Below, one piece after another: positions 8,405 through 17,279 of a stretch of 64,000 nucleotides of DNA. Source of the stretch: Janthinobacterium sp. UMAB-56 (lineage in GTDB: Bacteria; Pseudomonadota; Gammaproteobacteria; Burkholderiales; Burkholderiaceae_D). The stretch covers positions 1-64,000 of the forward strand of contig NZ_LT607669.1 of the NCBI RefSeq assembly GCF_900095265.1. The letters run 5' to 3'. How positions within the stretch are numbered: the stretch's first letter is position 1; each line of letters starts with the position of its first letter. The notes beneath the pieces were generated by a model. That model worked only from the letters and a program-made list of their open reading frames with translations. It did not search any database and had not been told where the DNA came from. A program made the translations under genes and the position numbers.

Positions 8405-9148
8405 CTATTTGCTTGGCGTCTCGTGATTCATGGCCGCTTCGGCGAGGGCGCGTACTTCGGCCGGCATGGATTCCTTGCGCTCGCTATAGCGGCTGGTCAG
8501 GTAATCCGAGCGATCGCGCACCACCAGGGTGAATTTATACAATTCCTCCATGACGTCGACCAGGCGGTCGTAATATGGCGACGGCTTCATGCGGTCGTTT
8601 TCGTCGAACTCCTGGTATGCCTTGGCAACGGACGACTGGTTCGGAATGGTCACCATGCGCATCCAGCGGCCCAGCACGCGCAAGCCGTTGACGGCGTTGA
8701 ACGATTGCGAGCCGCCCGACACTTGCATCACCGCAAGGGTCCGCCCCTGCGTCGGACGCACGCTGCCCATTTCCAGCGGCAGCCAGTCAATTTGTGACTT
8801 GAACACACCTGTCACAGCGCCATGGCGTTCCGGACTGCACCAAACCTGGCCTTCCGACCAGAGCGACAGCTCGCGCAGCTCCTGCACCTTGGGATGGTCA
8901 GGGCTGACGCTGTCGACCATGGGCAAGCCATGCGGGTCGAAAACCCGCGTCTCGGCGCCAAAATTCTGCAGCAGCCGCTCCGCCTCCAGAGTCAGCAAGC
9001 GGCTGAACGAGCGTTCACGTAGCGAGCCGTACAGCAAGAGCATGCGCGGCGGATGCGTTGCCACCGTCGCTGGCATAAGTTTATCAACCGTCGGCGTATC
9101 GAGGTGCGCAGCACTGATATTGGGCAAGTCCTTGACTGGCTTATACAT
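8405..9148 (-). CDS. arsH: ArsH, NADPH:FMN oxidoreductase for organoarsenicals
   Basis: 247 aa. The flavin-binding start [16 protein letters not shown] and the ArsH block [20 protein letters not shown] are characteristic, as is [20 protein letters not shown]. ArsH oxidises trivalent methyl- and aryl-arsenicals to the less toxic pentavalent forms. The ATG at 9148 overlaps the end of arsC by 8 bases. Upstream in-frame sequence to 9274 is shadow of arsC and is not included. Confidence 0.95.
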   Translation of the reverse strand: MYKPVKDLPNISAAHLDTPTVDKLMPATVATHPPRMLLLYGSLRERSFSRLLTLEAERLLQNFGAETRVFDPHGLPMVDSVSPDHPKVQELRELSLWSEGQVWCSPERHGAVTGVFKSQIDWLPLEMGSVRPTQGRTLAVMQVSGGSQSFNAVNGLRVLGRWMRMVTIPNQSSVAKAYQEFDENDRMKPSPYYDRLVDVMEELYKFTLVVRDRSDYLTSRYSERKESMPAEVRALAEAAMNHETPSK

Positions 9149-9572
9149 GGGGCACCACCCGCTTTCCTTGCGCATCGATGACCGCCTCGCCGTCTTCTTT
9201 GGCAAACGTGCCCAGTTGCGGCAAGGGCAGAACGTCAAGCACCAACTCCGATGGGCGGCATAGGCGCACGCCAAGCGGCGTGACCACGAACGGACGATTG
9301 ATAAGGATGGGATGGGCCAGCATGGCGTCCAACAGTGCCTCGTCGCTGATTTGGGCCTGGTCGAGACCCAGTTCCAGGTACGGCGTACCTTTCTGGCGAA
9401 TGGCCTCGCGCACGCTCAAGCCAGCACGGGCAATCAAATCGACCAGGGTCTCGCGCATTGGCGGTTGCTGCAGGTATTCGATGACCTGCGGCTCAGTGCC
9501 AGTATTGCGGATTAACGCCAGGGTGTTGCGCGAAGTGCCACAGGCCGGGTTGTGATAAATAGTGATATCCAT
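9141..9572 (-). CDS. arsC: Arsenate reductase, glutaredoxin-dependent
   Basis: 143 aa, the usual length of the E. coli plasmid-type ArsC. The active-site loop is [12 protein letters not shown] with catalytic C12, and the arginine region [20 protein letters not shown] is conserved. It reduces arsenate to arsenite with glutathione and glutaredoxin. It is the third arsenate reductase in this operon and the only one of this class. It starts 14 bases after arsB. Confidence 0.95.
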   Translation of the reverse strand: MDITIYHNPACGTSRNTLALIRNTGTEPQVIEYLQQPPMRETLVDLIARAGLSVREAIRQKGTPYLELGLDQAQISDEALLDAMLAHPILINRPFVVTPLGVRLCRPSELVLDVLPLPQLGTFAKEDGEAVIDAQGKRVVPHV

Positions 9573-9586
9573 AATAAATCCTTTCC

Positions 9587-10870
9587 TTAATAACTGAGGC
9601 GCAGTGCCAGCGCCGCCAGGGTCACCAGCAACACAGGCAAGGTGAGGACGATGCCGACGCGGAAGTAATAACCCCAGGAGATGTGAATCTTCTTACTGTC
9701 GAGGACATGCAGCCACAACAGGGTCGCCAGGCTGCCGATAGGGGTAATTTTCGGCCCCAGGTCACTGCCAATGACATTGGCATAAATCATCGCCTCGCGC
9801 ACGGCGCCCTGCGCTGAGGTAGGATCGATCGACAAGGCCCCGATTAGCACCGTCGGCATATTGTTCATGATCGAGGACAGGACGGCCGTCAGCACGCCTG
9901 TGCCCATGGCCGCGCCCCATACGCCATATTGGGCAAAGTAATTGAGTACGCCAGTCAGGTAGCCGGTCAGGCCCGCGTTGCGCAGGCCATATACGACCAG
10001 ATACATGCCCAGAGAAAAAACAACGATCTGCCATGGTGCATTGCGAATGACTTCGCGCGTGGGTATCACATGGCCTTTAGCGGCGACAGCCAGCAACAGA
10101 GCGGCGCCAACGGCGGCCACGGCACTGATCGGCACGCCCAGGCTCTCAAGCCAGAAAAAGCCGATCAGCAGCAGCGCCAGGACCAGCCAGCCGGCCTTGA
10201 AGGTCGCCATGTCGCGGATCGCGGCGCCGGGGCGTTTGAGCTGGGAGACGTCATAGTCTTGCGGGATGTCCTTGCGGAAAAACCACATCAGTGCAAGCAG
10301 GGTCGCTATCACTGCCACCGCGTTGACCGGCACCATCACGGCCGCATACTCGGCAAAGCCGATCTTGAAATAGTCGGCCGAAACGATATTGACCAGGTTC
10401 GACACCACCAGCGGCAGGCTGGCCGTGTCGGCGATAAAGCCGGCCGCCATCACGAAGGCCAACGTAGCTTTGGCTGAAAACTTCAGTTCGAGCAACATGG
10501 CGATCACGATAGGCGTCAGTATCAGCGCCGCACCATCGTTGGCAAACAACGCAGCGACAGCGGCGCCCAGCAGGACCAGCAAGACAAACAACTTGCGGCC
10601 GCTACCACCTCCCCAGCGTGCCACGTGCAGCGCGGCCCACTCGAAGAAACCGGCCTTGTCGAGCAGCAGGCTGATGATGATGACGGCGATAAACGTGCCG
10701 GTTGCATTCCAGACGATGTGCCAGACGACGGGCATGTCCGACAACTGGATGACACCAGCCAGCAGCGCGACGCCAGCGCCGATGGCCGCGCTCCAGCCAA
10801 TACCCAAGCCACGCGGCTGCCAGATAACCAGTACCAGAGTCGCCAAGAAAATCAGGAAAGCAGTCAACAT
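9587..10870 (-). CDS. arsB: Arsenite efflux pump ArsB
   Basis: 427 aa, about 12 membrane helices, strongly hydrophobic throughout. Blocks such as [45 protein letters not shown] and [20 protein letters not shown] are those of the ArsB antiporter family. It exports arsenite or antimonite using the proton gradient; no arsA ATPase is nearby, so it would work alone. Its start overlaps the end of the upstream arsC by 7 bases. Confidence 0.97.
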   Translation of the reverse strand: MLTAFLIFLATLVLVIWQPRGLGIGWSAAIGAGVALLAGVIQLSDMPVVWHIVWNATGTFIAVIIISLLLDKAGFFEWAALHVARWGGGSGRKLFVLLVLLGAAVAALFANDGAALILTPIVIAMLLELKFSAKATLAFVMAAGFIADTASLPLVVSNLVNIVSADYFKIGFAEYAAVMVPVNAVAVIATLLALMWFFRKDIPQDYDVSQLKRPGAAIRDMATFKAGWLVLALLLIGFFWLESLGVPISAVAAVGAALLLAVAAKGHVIPTREVIRNAPWQIVVFSLGMYLVVYGLRNAGLTGYLTGVLNYFAQYGVWGAAMGTGVLTAVLSSIMNNMPTVLIGALSIDPTSAQGAVREAMIYANVIGSDLGPKITPIGSLATLLWLHVLDSKKIHISWGYYFRVGIVLTLPVLLVTLAALALRLSY

Positions 10871-11373
10871 ACGAGCGCCTCCTTGGGGGCAGCCGGGGCA
10901 AAGACACTAGAAATGTTGTCGAGTTCAGCTTTCAGGCGTACAGGGTCATGCTGCAGCTGCTCTAGCGGCAAGGCGAAGAAAGCCTCGATGCGTGCGCGCA
11001 GAATGCCATACGTCACCCGGAAAGCAGCGTCCTTTGCTGCGTCCGTCCCCGTGACATGGCCGGGATCGTCTACACCCCAGTGGCTACGAAGCACTGGGCC
11101 CAGGTAGGCCGGGCACGTCTCGCCAGCGGCGCTGGCACACACGGTGATGACGATATCGGGCACGGAAGGCAGAGCGTCCCAGGACTTGCTGTAATACCCC
11201 AGGGTCGATATCTGCTCGTTGGCCAGCAACGCCAGTGCTCCTGGGTGCAGCGCCCCGGCCGGATGACTGCCTGCGCTCAGCGCATGCCAGCCTGCCGGCG
11301 CCAGATGATTGAAAGTCGCTTCTGCCAGGATGGATCGGCAAGAGTTGCCGGTACACAAAAAAAGAACGTTCAT
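10864..11373 (-). CDS. arsC: Arsenate reductase, LMW-phosphatase type (second copy)
   Basis: 169 aa from ATG 11373. The P-loop LCTGNSCRS and the later cysteines [13 protein letters not shown] match thioredoxin-coupled, low-molecular-weight-phosphatase-like arsenate reductases. The P-loop has an additional cysteine (NSCRS) compared with the copy upstream (NSARS). The two proteins share layout but are only moderately similar, so this is not a recent duplication. The C-terminal tail after [13 protein letters not shown] differs from the upstream copy. Confidence 0.88.
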   Translation of the reverse strand: MNVLFLCTGNSCRSILAEATFNHLAPAGWHALSAGSHPAGALHPGALALLANEQISTLGYYSKSWDALPSVPDIVITVCASAAGETCPAYLGPVLRSHWGVDDPGHVTGTDAAKDAAFRVTYGILRARIEAFFALPLEQLQHDPVRLKAELDNISSVFAPAAPKEALVC

Positions 11374-11442
11374 GAAATTATCGCAAAATAGTGAAAAGTA
11401 AGGCATGCCCGTTATCAACAGGCATGCCGGGGCGCTCGCCTA

Positions 11443-11943
11443 CTAGACGGCGCTTTGTCCAATTGCCTTGATCTCGTGCTGGATCGCGTTTTTTTCGAGC
11501 ATGTGCAGCGGCAAACTGACGAAAACGTTCATCCGGGTCATGATCTGCCGGAACACCTTATGGAATACCTCGCGCTTTTCTGCGTCGGTGCCAGTAGCTG
11601 CAGCCGGATCTTCGAATCCCCAGTGCGCCGAAAGCGGATGACCTGGCCAGTATGGGCAGACTTCGCCGGCGGCGTTGTCGCACACAGTAATGATGAAGTC
11701 CATGTGTGGTGCGTCTGGAGTACCGAATTCATCCCAGCTCTTGCTGCGCAGTTTATCGAGCGGATAGCCGGTCGCTTCAATTTGCTCGATGGCGAATGGG
11801 TTGACGCTGCCGCCCGGGTGGCTGCCAGCCGAAAAGCCACGGAAGCGGCCCTTGCCCATGGTGGAGACCAGCGCCTCGGCCATCACGCTACGGGCTGAGT
11901 TGCCGGTACAGAGAAACAACACGTTGTACACTTTGTCGGTCAT
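11443..11943 (-). CDS. arsC: Arsenate reductase, LMW-phosphatase type (first copy)
   Basis: 166 aa from ATG 11943. The P-loop is LCTGNSARSVMAEAL, followed by SAGSHPGGSVNP, the Trp/Ser block SKSWDEF, and the relay cysteines IITVCDNAAGEVCPYWPG. This fits the thioredoxin-dependent class. It is the first enzyme gene after arsR. The start is backed by a purine-rich AAAGGA site just before the ATG. Confidence 0.92.
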   Translation of the reverse strand: MTDKVYNVLFLCTGNSARSVMAEALVSTMGKGRFRGFSAGSHPGGSVNPFAIEQIEATGYPLDKLRSKSWDEFGTPDAPHMDFIITVCDNAAGEVCPYWPGHPLSAHWGFEDPAAATGTDAEKREVFHKVFRQIMTRMNVFVSLPLHMLEKNAIQHEIKAIGQSAV

Positions 11944-12000
11944 GACGAATCCTTTAATCACTGCGTTGGTTGGGGGGCGATTCAATTTGTACGTTTGGAT

Positions 12001-12327
12001 TCATGCGGCATCACAGGCTGCGCCTTGCGCAGTAGTGCAAGGCGCGCCGCCGCAGCAGTTTTCGGTCAAAAAGCCGATCAGGGCATTCATGCTGTCGATA
12101 TGCGCGGCGTAGATGACAAAGCGTCCATCTTGGCGCGGCACGATCAGGTCCGCGTGCACCAGTTCCTTCAAGTGAAATGACAGGGAAGATGGCGGGATGC
12201 CCAGCTGTTCGGCAATCTTCGTTGCCGCCATCCCTTGCGGTCCGGTCTGGACAAGCAAGCGAAAGATGGCCAGGCGTGACTCCTGTGCCAGTGCCGCCAA
12301 CGCAGCGATGACATTTTTAGTTTCCAT
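12001..12327 (-). CDS. arsR: Arsenic-responsive repressor ArsR
   Basis: 108 aa winged-helix repressor. The recognition helix region is AEQLGIPPSSLSFHLKEL. The classical ELCVCDL metal site is missing; instead four cysteines lie at the C-terminus (C91, C92, C97, C105; CCGGAPC), like the alternative site of the Acidithiobacillus ferrooxidans ArsR. The ATG at 12327 has an AAGGAG site 8 bases upstream. It is the first gene of the operon and should repress its own promoter until arsenite binds. Confidence 0.93.
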   Translation of the reverse strand: METKNVIAALAALAQESRLAIFRLLVQTGPQGMAATKIAEQLGIPPSSLSFHLKELVHADLIVPRQDGRFVIYAAHIDSMNALIGFLTENCCGGAPCTTAQGAACDAA

Positions 12328-12338
12328 GTGCACTCCTT

Positions 12339-12378
12339 TTAATTTCATATTTCTATAATAATCGAATTATGAAATTAA
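12339..12378 (-). promoter_or_regulatory. ArsR operator/promoter
   Basis: A perfect 11-base inverted repeat, TTAATTTCATA (12339-12349) and TATGAAATTAA (12368-12378), sits directly before arsR and encloses an AT-rich segment. Its size and position fit an ArsR dimer site covering the operon promoter. Confidence 0.7.
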
Positions 12379-12868
12379 TGTAAACCTATTTTTATGCGCG
12401 GCTATCGATTCACCTTGGTACGGAACTCTTGACGTCCTGGTCTTCTCCAGACGTATCGACATACCAATTAGCTGAATCTTCGTACTCAGTGGCAGAGGTG
12501 TGCGTCTCTCAGCACGTTGGAAACTCTGGTATCGCATGTATCTGGCGACAAACGACTTATCGAGAGGTAATAAGCTGCTCAATCAAATGGCGGTACTGCT
12601 AGCGCTTAAAGCGAATGCTTGGCGGCCGCAACGACGGCATGCCTATCTTCACACTCGACCTACTCTTGATAAACCATTGCTGCGCCTAGCATGTTGCCGC
12701 AAGAAAGTCGCGGTTCCACTTCGAACCTGCTACCTTAATCAAATTATCAAGGTTTCTGTAATGAAAATGTAATGTTTCAGTCATTCGGGTGTGCGGGTCC
12801 CCTACGTAGAATAGCTTCATCGGATCCGCAACTTCATTCACCCGCACCTGAAAAATAAGGACATTCCA
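12379..12868 (+). promoter_or_regulatory. Copper-operon control region, no gene seen
   Basis: No convincing gene lies in the first 350 bases. Near the end are two signals in front of the CzcE-like gene: an inverted repeat ACCTTAAT-N6-ATCAAGGT (12732-12753) and two direct repeats GTAATG starting at 12758 and 12769, exactly 11 bases apart as in OmpR-family sites. A possible -10 TAGAAT follows near 12807. The second signal and the next 30 bases recur before the other CzcE-like gene at 48 kb. Confidence 0.6.
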
Positions 12869-13213
12869 ATGAAATCCATCAAAGCCAACATCGTCGCCGT
12901 TTTTGCTGTCATCGCTCTCAGCCCGCTTGCCGCGATGGCACACCAAGGCGAAATGCACTCGAATCCAGCGTTTGGCAGTGCTGCTCCGGCGCCGGCCGCC
13001 ACGCGCACTATCACGATTTCATCGACTACGAAGTATGTGAATGTCGCCCAGGGCGACGTCGTCAAGTTTGATGTGGATGGTAAGACGTTCACTTGGCAGT
13101 TCGATACGCTACGAGCCAATTCGAGCTTTGACTTTTCGGCAATTGCGCCGTCTGGCGTGAATACCCACGGCGTACGTGTGTACGTGGCACCTAACCCGAC
13201 CTACGCCAACTAA
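12869..13213 (+). CDS. CzcE-family periplasmic metal-binding protein
   Basis: 114 aa with a signal peptide (about 1-24, ending AAMA-HQGEM). The mature part has TKYVNVAQGDVVKFDVDGK, FTWQFDTLR and THGVRVYVAPNP, the pattern of the CzcE family that binds Cu(II), Zn or Ni in the periplasm. It starts a copper operon-like region and has a paralogue at 47645-47992 with a matching promoter. An AAATAAGGA-type ribosome site lies just before the ATG. A role in copper sensing or buffering is inferred. Confidence 0.85.
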   Translation: MKSIKANIVAVFAVIALSPLAAMAHQGEMHSNPAFGSAAPAPAATRTITISSTTKYVNVAQGDVVKFDVDGKTFTWQFDTLRANSSFDFSAIAPSGVNTHGVRVYVAPNPTYAN

Positions 13214-13252
13214 TTACATGTACGCCCGCCAGTGTACTGCTGGCTCATGAAG

Positions 13253-13681
13253 TTATTGAGATTTGCGGGACGACCAGTGCAGATGAAAGATGACCCATTG
13301 ATCGCCCTGTTTTTCGAGCAAAGCTGTTTCCGTGCCGAATAAGTGCACATTTTTGCCCTGGAATTGTCCTGTGGTCTCTGTTTCCTGCATCACGACGGCC
13401 AGGTTTCCATCAATACGTTCGTTTTGTTTTAGGACTTTGCTTTTAGTGGCCTTAGCAAAGGCGGTATCGGCTGGCAGGTGATGGCCAGCATATTCATCAC
13501 GTGAACGTTCAACATGTCCAGATTCGTAAATTTTAATTTCAGGGCTAAGCAAAGTACTCGCCTGCTCGGATTTTCCGCTGGCAAGCGCTTCGTGAAATGC
13601 AGCAACAGTTTCAGTTGGTGTGGCGGCGTATAGGGGAAGACTGAATACGGAAATAGCGATTAGGGAAGTAAGTTGGCGCAC
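13253..13681 (-). CDS. NTF2-like (SnoaL/DUF4440-type) periplasmic protein
   Basis: 142 aa with a signal peptide (LTSLIAISVFSLPLYAATP). The mature part has the cone-shaped NTF2-like pattern: TVAAFHEALASGKSEQASTL, an EIKIYESGHVERSRDEY middle, and a final QWVIFHLHWSSR strand. Such proteins are common in copper islands but have no proven activity there. It is convergent with the CzcE-like gene. Two His near the end (FHLHW) could hold a ligand or metal. Confidence 0.75.
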   Translation of the reverse strand: MRQLTSLIAISVFSLPLYAATPTETVAAFHEALASGKSEQASTLLSPEIKIYESGHVERSRDEYAGHHLPADTAFAKATKSKVLKQNERIDGNLAVVMQETETTGQFQGKNVHLFGTETALLEKQGDQWVIFHLHWSSRKSQ

Positions 13682-14125
13682 GAGGTCTCCAGTGTTTTTT
13701 GTTTATATGATGAATTGCAGCGATGCAATTAAATCAGCGGGCGGTGATTGTGACAAGGTGGAAGTGAAAATACTCTGGAAAACTGAAATTCGCTTGACCT
13801 TCCGTCCGTTGGAAGGTGTAGCCTAAAAAGGCGATTTCATCTCAGGTGGTTCAGGCAATTTGCAAGGAACTTAGTTGTCCGTCATAGGGAAGATACTGCA
13901 GATGAATTTCATGCTGACGCGCATTGTAAGCAACCGGGCCGAAATAGGTGCAGAACAGCGTACGCCTTGCTCTACCTTTGGAGGCAACAAGAGCCGCCAC
14001 TCGTTCCTCGCGTCCCTTGAGCTCCCTTCTCACCACTTTCCCCGCCGTCTCCTGAAATCATGTACTGGCGTTCGCCTCACCTCGTGCTGTATCCACCCAG
14101 TAACCAGTCATTTTGAAAGAGAATC
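13682..14125 (+). other. Intergenic region holding a CueR-type promoter; otherwise no gene
   Basis: No supported gene. The one strong signal is the promoter at 13794-13824. The remaining 300 bases to the next gene form a long leader with no clear reading frame; a minus-strand frame at 13851-14036 has shadow-like composition. Confidence 0.5.
13794..13824 (+). promoter_or_regulatory. MerR-family (CueR-type) copper promoter
   Basis: TTGACC and TAGCCT are separated by 19 bases, and the spacer region contains a perfect dyad, ACCTTCC (13797-13803) and GGAAGGT (13811-13817). This is the classical layout of CueR-controlled copA promoters. It points toward the copper operon at 14126. No CueR gene is in the window. 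Confidence 0.8.
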
Positions 14126-14479
14126 ATGCAACGCTTCCACTTATTGCTTCTGGCAACGGTTAGCTTCTCGCCGGTTGTCTATGCACAATCCACTCAACCC
14201 GCGCGCACCACGGCGACAGTGACGGATGCTAAGGCGATGGTGCCGCCGTTGAAATATGTTTCCGCTTTTGCGGATGTTAAGCCGATTGGGGAGCCCCCGA
14301 CATCTCCGGATAAGGCCTGGATTCAGGCAAATCAAGATGTAACAGGGGGCTCTCAGCATGGCGCTCAGGGGGACATGTCGATGGAAATGGTACCCGGGGC
14401 AAAAAGCCAGGAAAAACCCAAGCCGTCTTCGGCGAACGATCCGCACAAAGGCCATCAAATGAACATGAAAGGCAAATGA
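14126..14479 (+). CDS. Small Met/His-containing periplasmic protein of the copper operon
   Basis: 117 aa with a signal peptide (LLLATVSFSPVVYAQS). The mature part is mostly unstructured, with Pro-rich stretches and a C-terminal Met/His cluster (GDMSMEMVPG, DPHKGHQMNMKGK) suited to binding Cu(I)/Cu(II). It is one base from the next gene, an outer-membrane lipoprotein. I know no named family; a periplasmic copper-binding role is inferred from the cluster and neighbours. Confidence 0.7.
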   Translation: MQRFHLLLLATVSFSPVVYAQSTQPARTTATVTDAKAMVPPLKYVSAFADVKPIGEPPTSPDKAWIQANQDVTGGSQHGAQGDMSMEMVPGAKSQEKPKPSSANDPHKGHQMNMKGK

Positions 14480-14480
14480 C

Positions 14481-15866
14481 ATGAAGCGACTATCGTTGCC
14501 AACACCCAATCGGGTAGCTACTGTATTCGGTGTCATATTTCTTGCAGGTTGCGCCAGCTTTTCACCGGATGGTGGCTTAAATGATGTCTCTCGGCTAACA
14601 CAAGAGCGGATTGGGCAAGTCAAGCCCTTCACGAAAGAGACGCTGAAAGACAGCCAGCAGTCCAATACACAGGTGCAGTCCTTGCTGTCCGCACCACTTA
14701 CGCCTGAATCTGCTGTCCAGATTGCGCTGCTCAATAATGCAGCGCTGAAGGTCTCCTTCGCTGAATTGGGGGTCTCGGAGGCTGAGTTTGTACAAGCTGG
14801 ACGGATGCGCAATCCAAGTTTTAGTTTTGGCCGCGTCAGCGGCGGTGGCGACGCTGAAATCGATCGCAGTGTGATGTTTGATATTGCGGGCCTGCTGACG
14901 CTGCCCACGCGTCGACGCATTGAGCAAGGACGCTTTGAACAAACAAAGTTGCTAACAGCTGCTCAGGCTGTGCAGTTGGCGGCAGAGACACGTCGGGCAT
15001 ATTTTATGGCCGTTGCGGCGGCCCAATCGGCCGCATTCGCGGAGCAAGTGCGCGGCGCCGCCGAGGCATCATCGCAACTCGCCGACAGCATGACCAAGGT
15101 TGGCAACTGGAGCACACTTGACCAGGCCCGTGAGCGTGCGTTTTACCAAGATGCGTTGACACAATTGGCGAGGACCAAGCATGAAGCAACAGCCACGCGC
15201 GAACAGCTCATTCGCCTCCTGGGCCTGTGGGGAGAGCAGCAAAATTTCGTCCTGCCGGACAGATTGCCTCCACTGCCGGACAAGCCGCGGGAAACGAACA
15301 ATGCGGAAGCACAGGCCATGTCACAACGCCTCGATATGCTGTCGGCCCGCCGCGATACCGAGGCAACGGCCGCGGCACTTGGCTTGACAAAGGCAACTGG
15401 CTTCATCAACGTTTTTGATGCCGGCTACACCAATAAGAGTACGACAGGTTTGCCACGCGAGAGCGGCTACCAGATTTCCCTTGAATTACCAATTTTCGAT
15501 TGGGGTGGCGCCAAGGTCGCGCGGGCCGAGGCGCTCTACATGCAGTCCGTTCATCGCACCACCGACACTGCCGTGCGGGCGCGCTCGGAAGTTCGGGAGG
15601 CGTACTCCGCATACCGCACTAGCTATGACATCGCCCGTCATTATCGTGACGATGTTGTGCCGCTGCGGAAAAAAATATCCGACGAGGTTCTGCTTCGCTA
15701 CAACGGGATGCTTGCCAGCGTATTCGAATTACTGGCAGATTCGCGCGAGCAACTGGTGAGCGTAAATGCCGCCATCGAAACCCAGCGCGACTTTTGGATT
15801 GCAGAAACCAAACTTCAATCCGCCATCAACAGCGGAAGTACGAACGATACAAGGGCCATGCCATGA
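14481..15866 (+). CDS. TolC-family outer-membrane lipoprotein of the copper operon
   Basis: 461 aa. A lipobox (VIFLAGCASF) near residue 24 indicates a lipid anchor. The TolC repeat pattern is seen: ESAVQIALLNNAALKVSFAE, a long helical pair, and the second repeat QISLELPIFDWGGAKVARAE. It should form an outer-membrane channel. Its gene overlaps the multicopper oxidase gene by 4 bases. No RND or fusion protein is next to it, so the partner may be shared with cusBA downstream, or it may work with the oxidase as CopB-like outer-membrane component. Confidence 0.85.
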   Translation: MKRLSLPTPNRVATVFGVIFLAGCASFSPDGGLNDVSRLTQERIGQVKPFTKETLKDSQQSNTQVQSLLSAPLTPESAVQIALLNNAALKVSFAELGVSEAEFVQAGRMRNPSFSFGRVSGGGDAEIDRSVMFDIAGLLTLPTRRRIEQGRFEQTKLLTAAQAVQLAAETRRAYFMAVAAAQSAAFAEQVRGAAEASSQLADSMTKVGNWSTLDQARERAFYQDALTQLARTKHEATATREQLIRLLGLWGEQQNFVLPDRLPPLPDKPRETNNAEAQAMSQRLDMLSARRDTEATAAALGLTKATGFINVFDAGYTNKSTTGLPRESGYQISLELPIFDWGGAKVARAEALYMQSVHRTTDTAVRARSEVREAYSAYRTSYDIARHYRDDVVPLRKKISDEVLLRYNGMLASVFELLADSREQLVSVNAAIETQRDFWIAETKLQSAINSGSTNDTRAMP

Positions 15867-17254
15867 TTTCACGTAGAGATTTTTTCAGAGGTGCAGGTGC
15901 TGTAGCGGTAAGCGCCGCTGCCGTTAGCAAGGCCGGTGCCGCGTCATTGCCTGAGGCCATGTTGATGGACAATGCCAAGACGCACATCCCTCCGGTGCCA
16001 CCCACTGGCCGGCCCTACAATCCGGTCGTGACCCTGAATGGCTGGTCATTGCCATGGCGGATGAATAACGGCGTAAAAGAATTCCATCTCGTTGCCGAAC
16101 CCGTGGTGCGTGAACTTGCACCAGGGATGAAAGCCAACCTTTGGGGCTATAACGGGCAATCCCCAGGCCCGACAATTGAAGTGGTCGAAGGTGACCGGGT
16201 GCGTATTTTCGTGACCAACAAGCTACCTGAGCACACCAGTGTTCATTGGCATGGCCAGCGCTTGCCGAACGGTATGGATGGCGTAACGGGCCTCAATCAA
16301 CCGGGTATCGCTCCGGGAAAGACTTTCGTCTACGAATTCGAGGCCAAACGGCCAGGTACATTTATGTATCATCCCCACGCCGACGAGATGGCCCAGATGG
16401 CGATGGGGATGATGGGCTTCTGGGTGACCCATCCAAAGGATCCATCGCTCCATGCTGTGGACCGTGATTTCGTTTTCCTGCTCAACGCGTATGACGTGGA
16501 GCCGGGAAGCTATACGCCGAAGATCAACACCATGCTGGACTTCAACCTGTGGACATTCAATAGCCGCGTCTTCCCCGGCATTGATTCATTGCCTGTGCGC
16601 CAAGGTGACAAGGTACGCATCCGTGTCGGTAACCTGACGATGACGAATCACCCTATTCATATACATGGCCATGAGTTTTTCGTCACTGGTACGGATGGCG
16701 GCTGGACACCACCGGCGTCGCGCTGGCCTGAAGTCACCACCGATGTCGCAGTTGGGCAAATGCGCGCCATCGAGTTCGTCGCTACTGATCTGGGTGACTG
16801 GGCACTTCACTGCCATAAATCCCACCATACCATGAATGCAATGGGCCATTCGGTACCGACAATGATTGGCGTCAACCATCGCGGGGTTGCTGAAAAAATT
16901 AACAAAATCGTCCCTGAATATATGGTGATGGGCGACAAGGGCGGCTCCATGGGAGGCATGGAAATGCCGCTACCAGATAATACTTTACCGATGATGACGG
17001 GTGAAGGACCGTTCGGTGGGGTTGAGATGGGGGGAATGTTTACCGTCTTGAAGGTGCGCAAGGACCAGAAGCGCGGCGACTACTCCGATCCTGGCTGGTA
17101 CAAGCATCCGGCCGGAACCGTGGCATACGAGTGGACGGGTAACCTTCCTGAGCCAGAACGTGCAACTAACGCTGGGGGGCAGTCGATGCCGACGATGAAC
17201 AAACCCAATATTGAAGTTACTGTTCGTAAACCGACCGGACATAGCGGTCACTAA
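15863..17254 (+). CDS. Multicopper oxidase with Tat signal (CopA-like)
   Basis: 463 aa. A twin-arginine signal (ISRRDFFRGAGAVAV) sends the folded enzyme to the periplasm. All four copper blocks are present: HVHWHGQRLPNGMDG, MYHPHADEMAQM, NHPIHIHGHEF and LHCHKSHHTMNAMGH, the last giving the type 1 Cys, His and Met. A Met-rich stretch (GGSMGGMEMPLP) lies after the core. It probably oxidises Cu(I) to Cu(II). It is shorter than classical plasmid CopA (about 600 aa). The start at 15863 overlaps the previous stop and gives a proper Tat signal. Confidence 0.92.
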   Translation: MISRRDFFRGAGAVAVSAAAVSKAGAASLPEAMLMDNAKTHIPPVPPTGRPYNPVVTLNGWSLPWRMNNGVKEFHLVAEPVVRELAPGMKANLWGYNGQSPGPTIEVVEGDRVRIFVTNKLPEHTSVHWHGQRLPNGMDGVTGLNQPGIAPGKTFVYEFEAKRPGTFMYHPHADEMAQMAMGMMGFWVTHPKDPSLHAVDRDFVFLLNAYDVEPGSYTPKINTMLDFNLWTFNSRVFPGIDSLPVRQGDKVRIRVGNLTMTNHPIHIHGHEFFVTGTDGGWTPPASRWPEVTTDVAVGQMRAIEFVATDLGDWALHCHKSHHTMNAMGHSVPTMIGVNHRGVAEKINKIVPEYMVMGDKGGSMGGMEMPLPDNTLPMMTGEGPFGGVEMGGMFTVLKVRKDQKRGDYSDPGWYKHPAGTVAYEWTGNLPEPERATNAGGQSMPTMNKPNIEVTVRKPTGHSGH

Positions 17255-17279
17255 TTTTTTTTAACTGAAAGGAAACATC

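Noticed and set aside
12500-12772. Open frame of 90 aa before the CzcE-like gene
   Set aside because: It lacks a ribosome site and any motif, is rich in Arg, and its end overlaps the operator repeats.
13851-14036. Minus-strand frame of 61 aa in the leader of the copper operon
   Set aside because: Very Arg-rich composition, no ribosome site, antisense to a leader; looks like chance.
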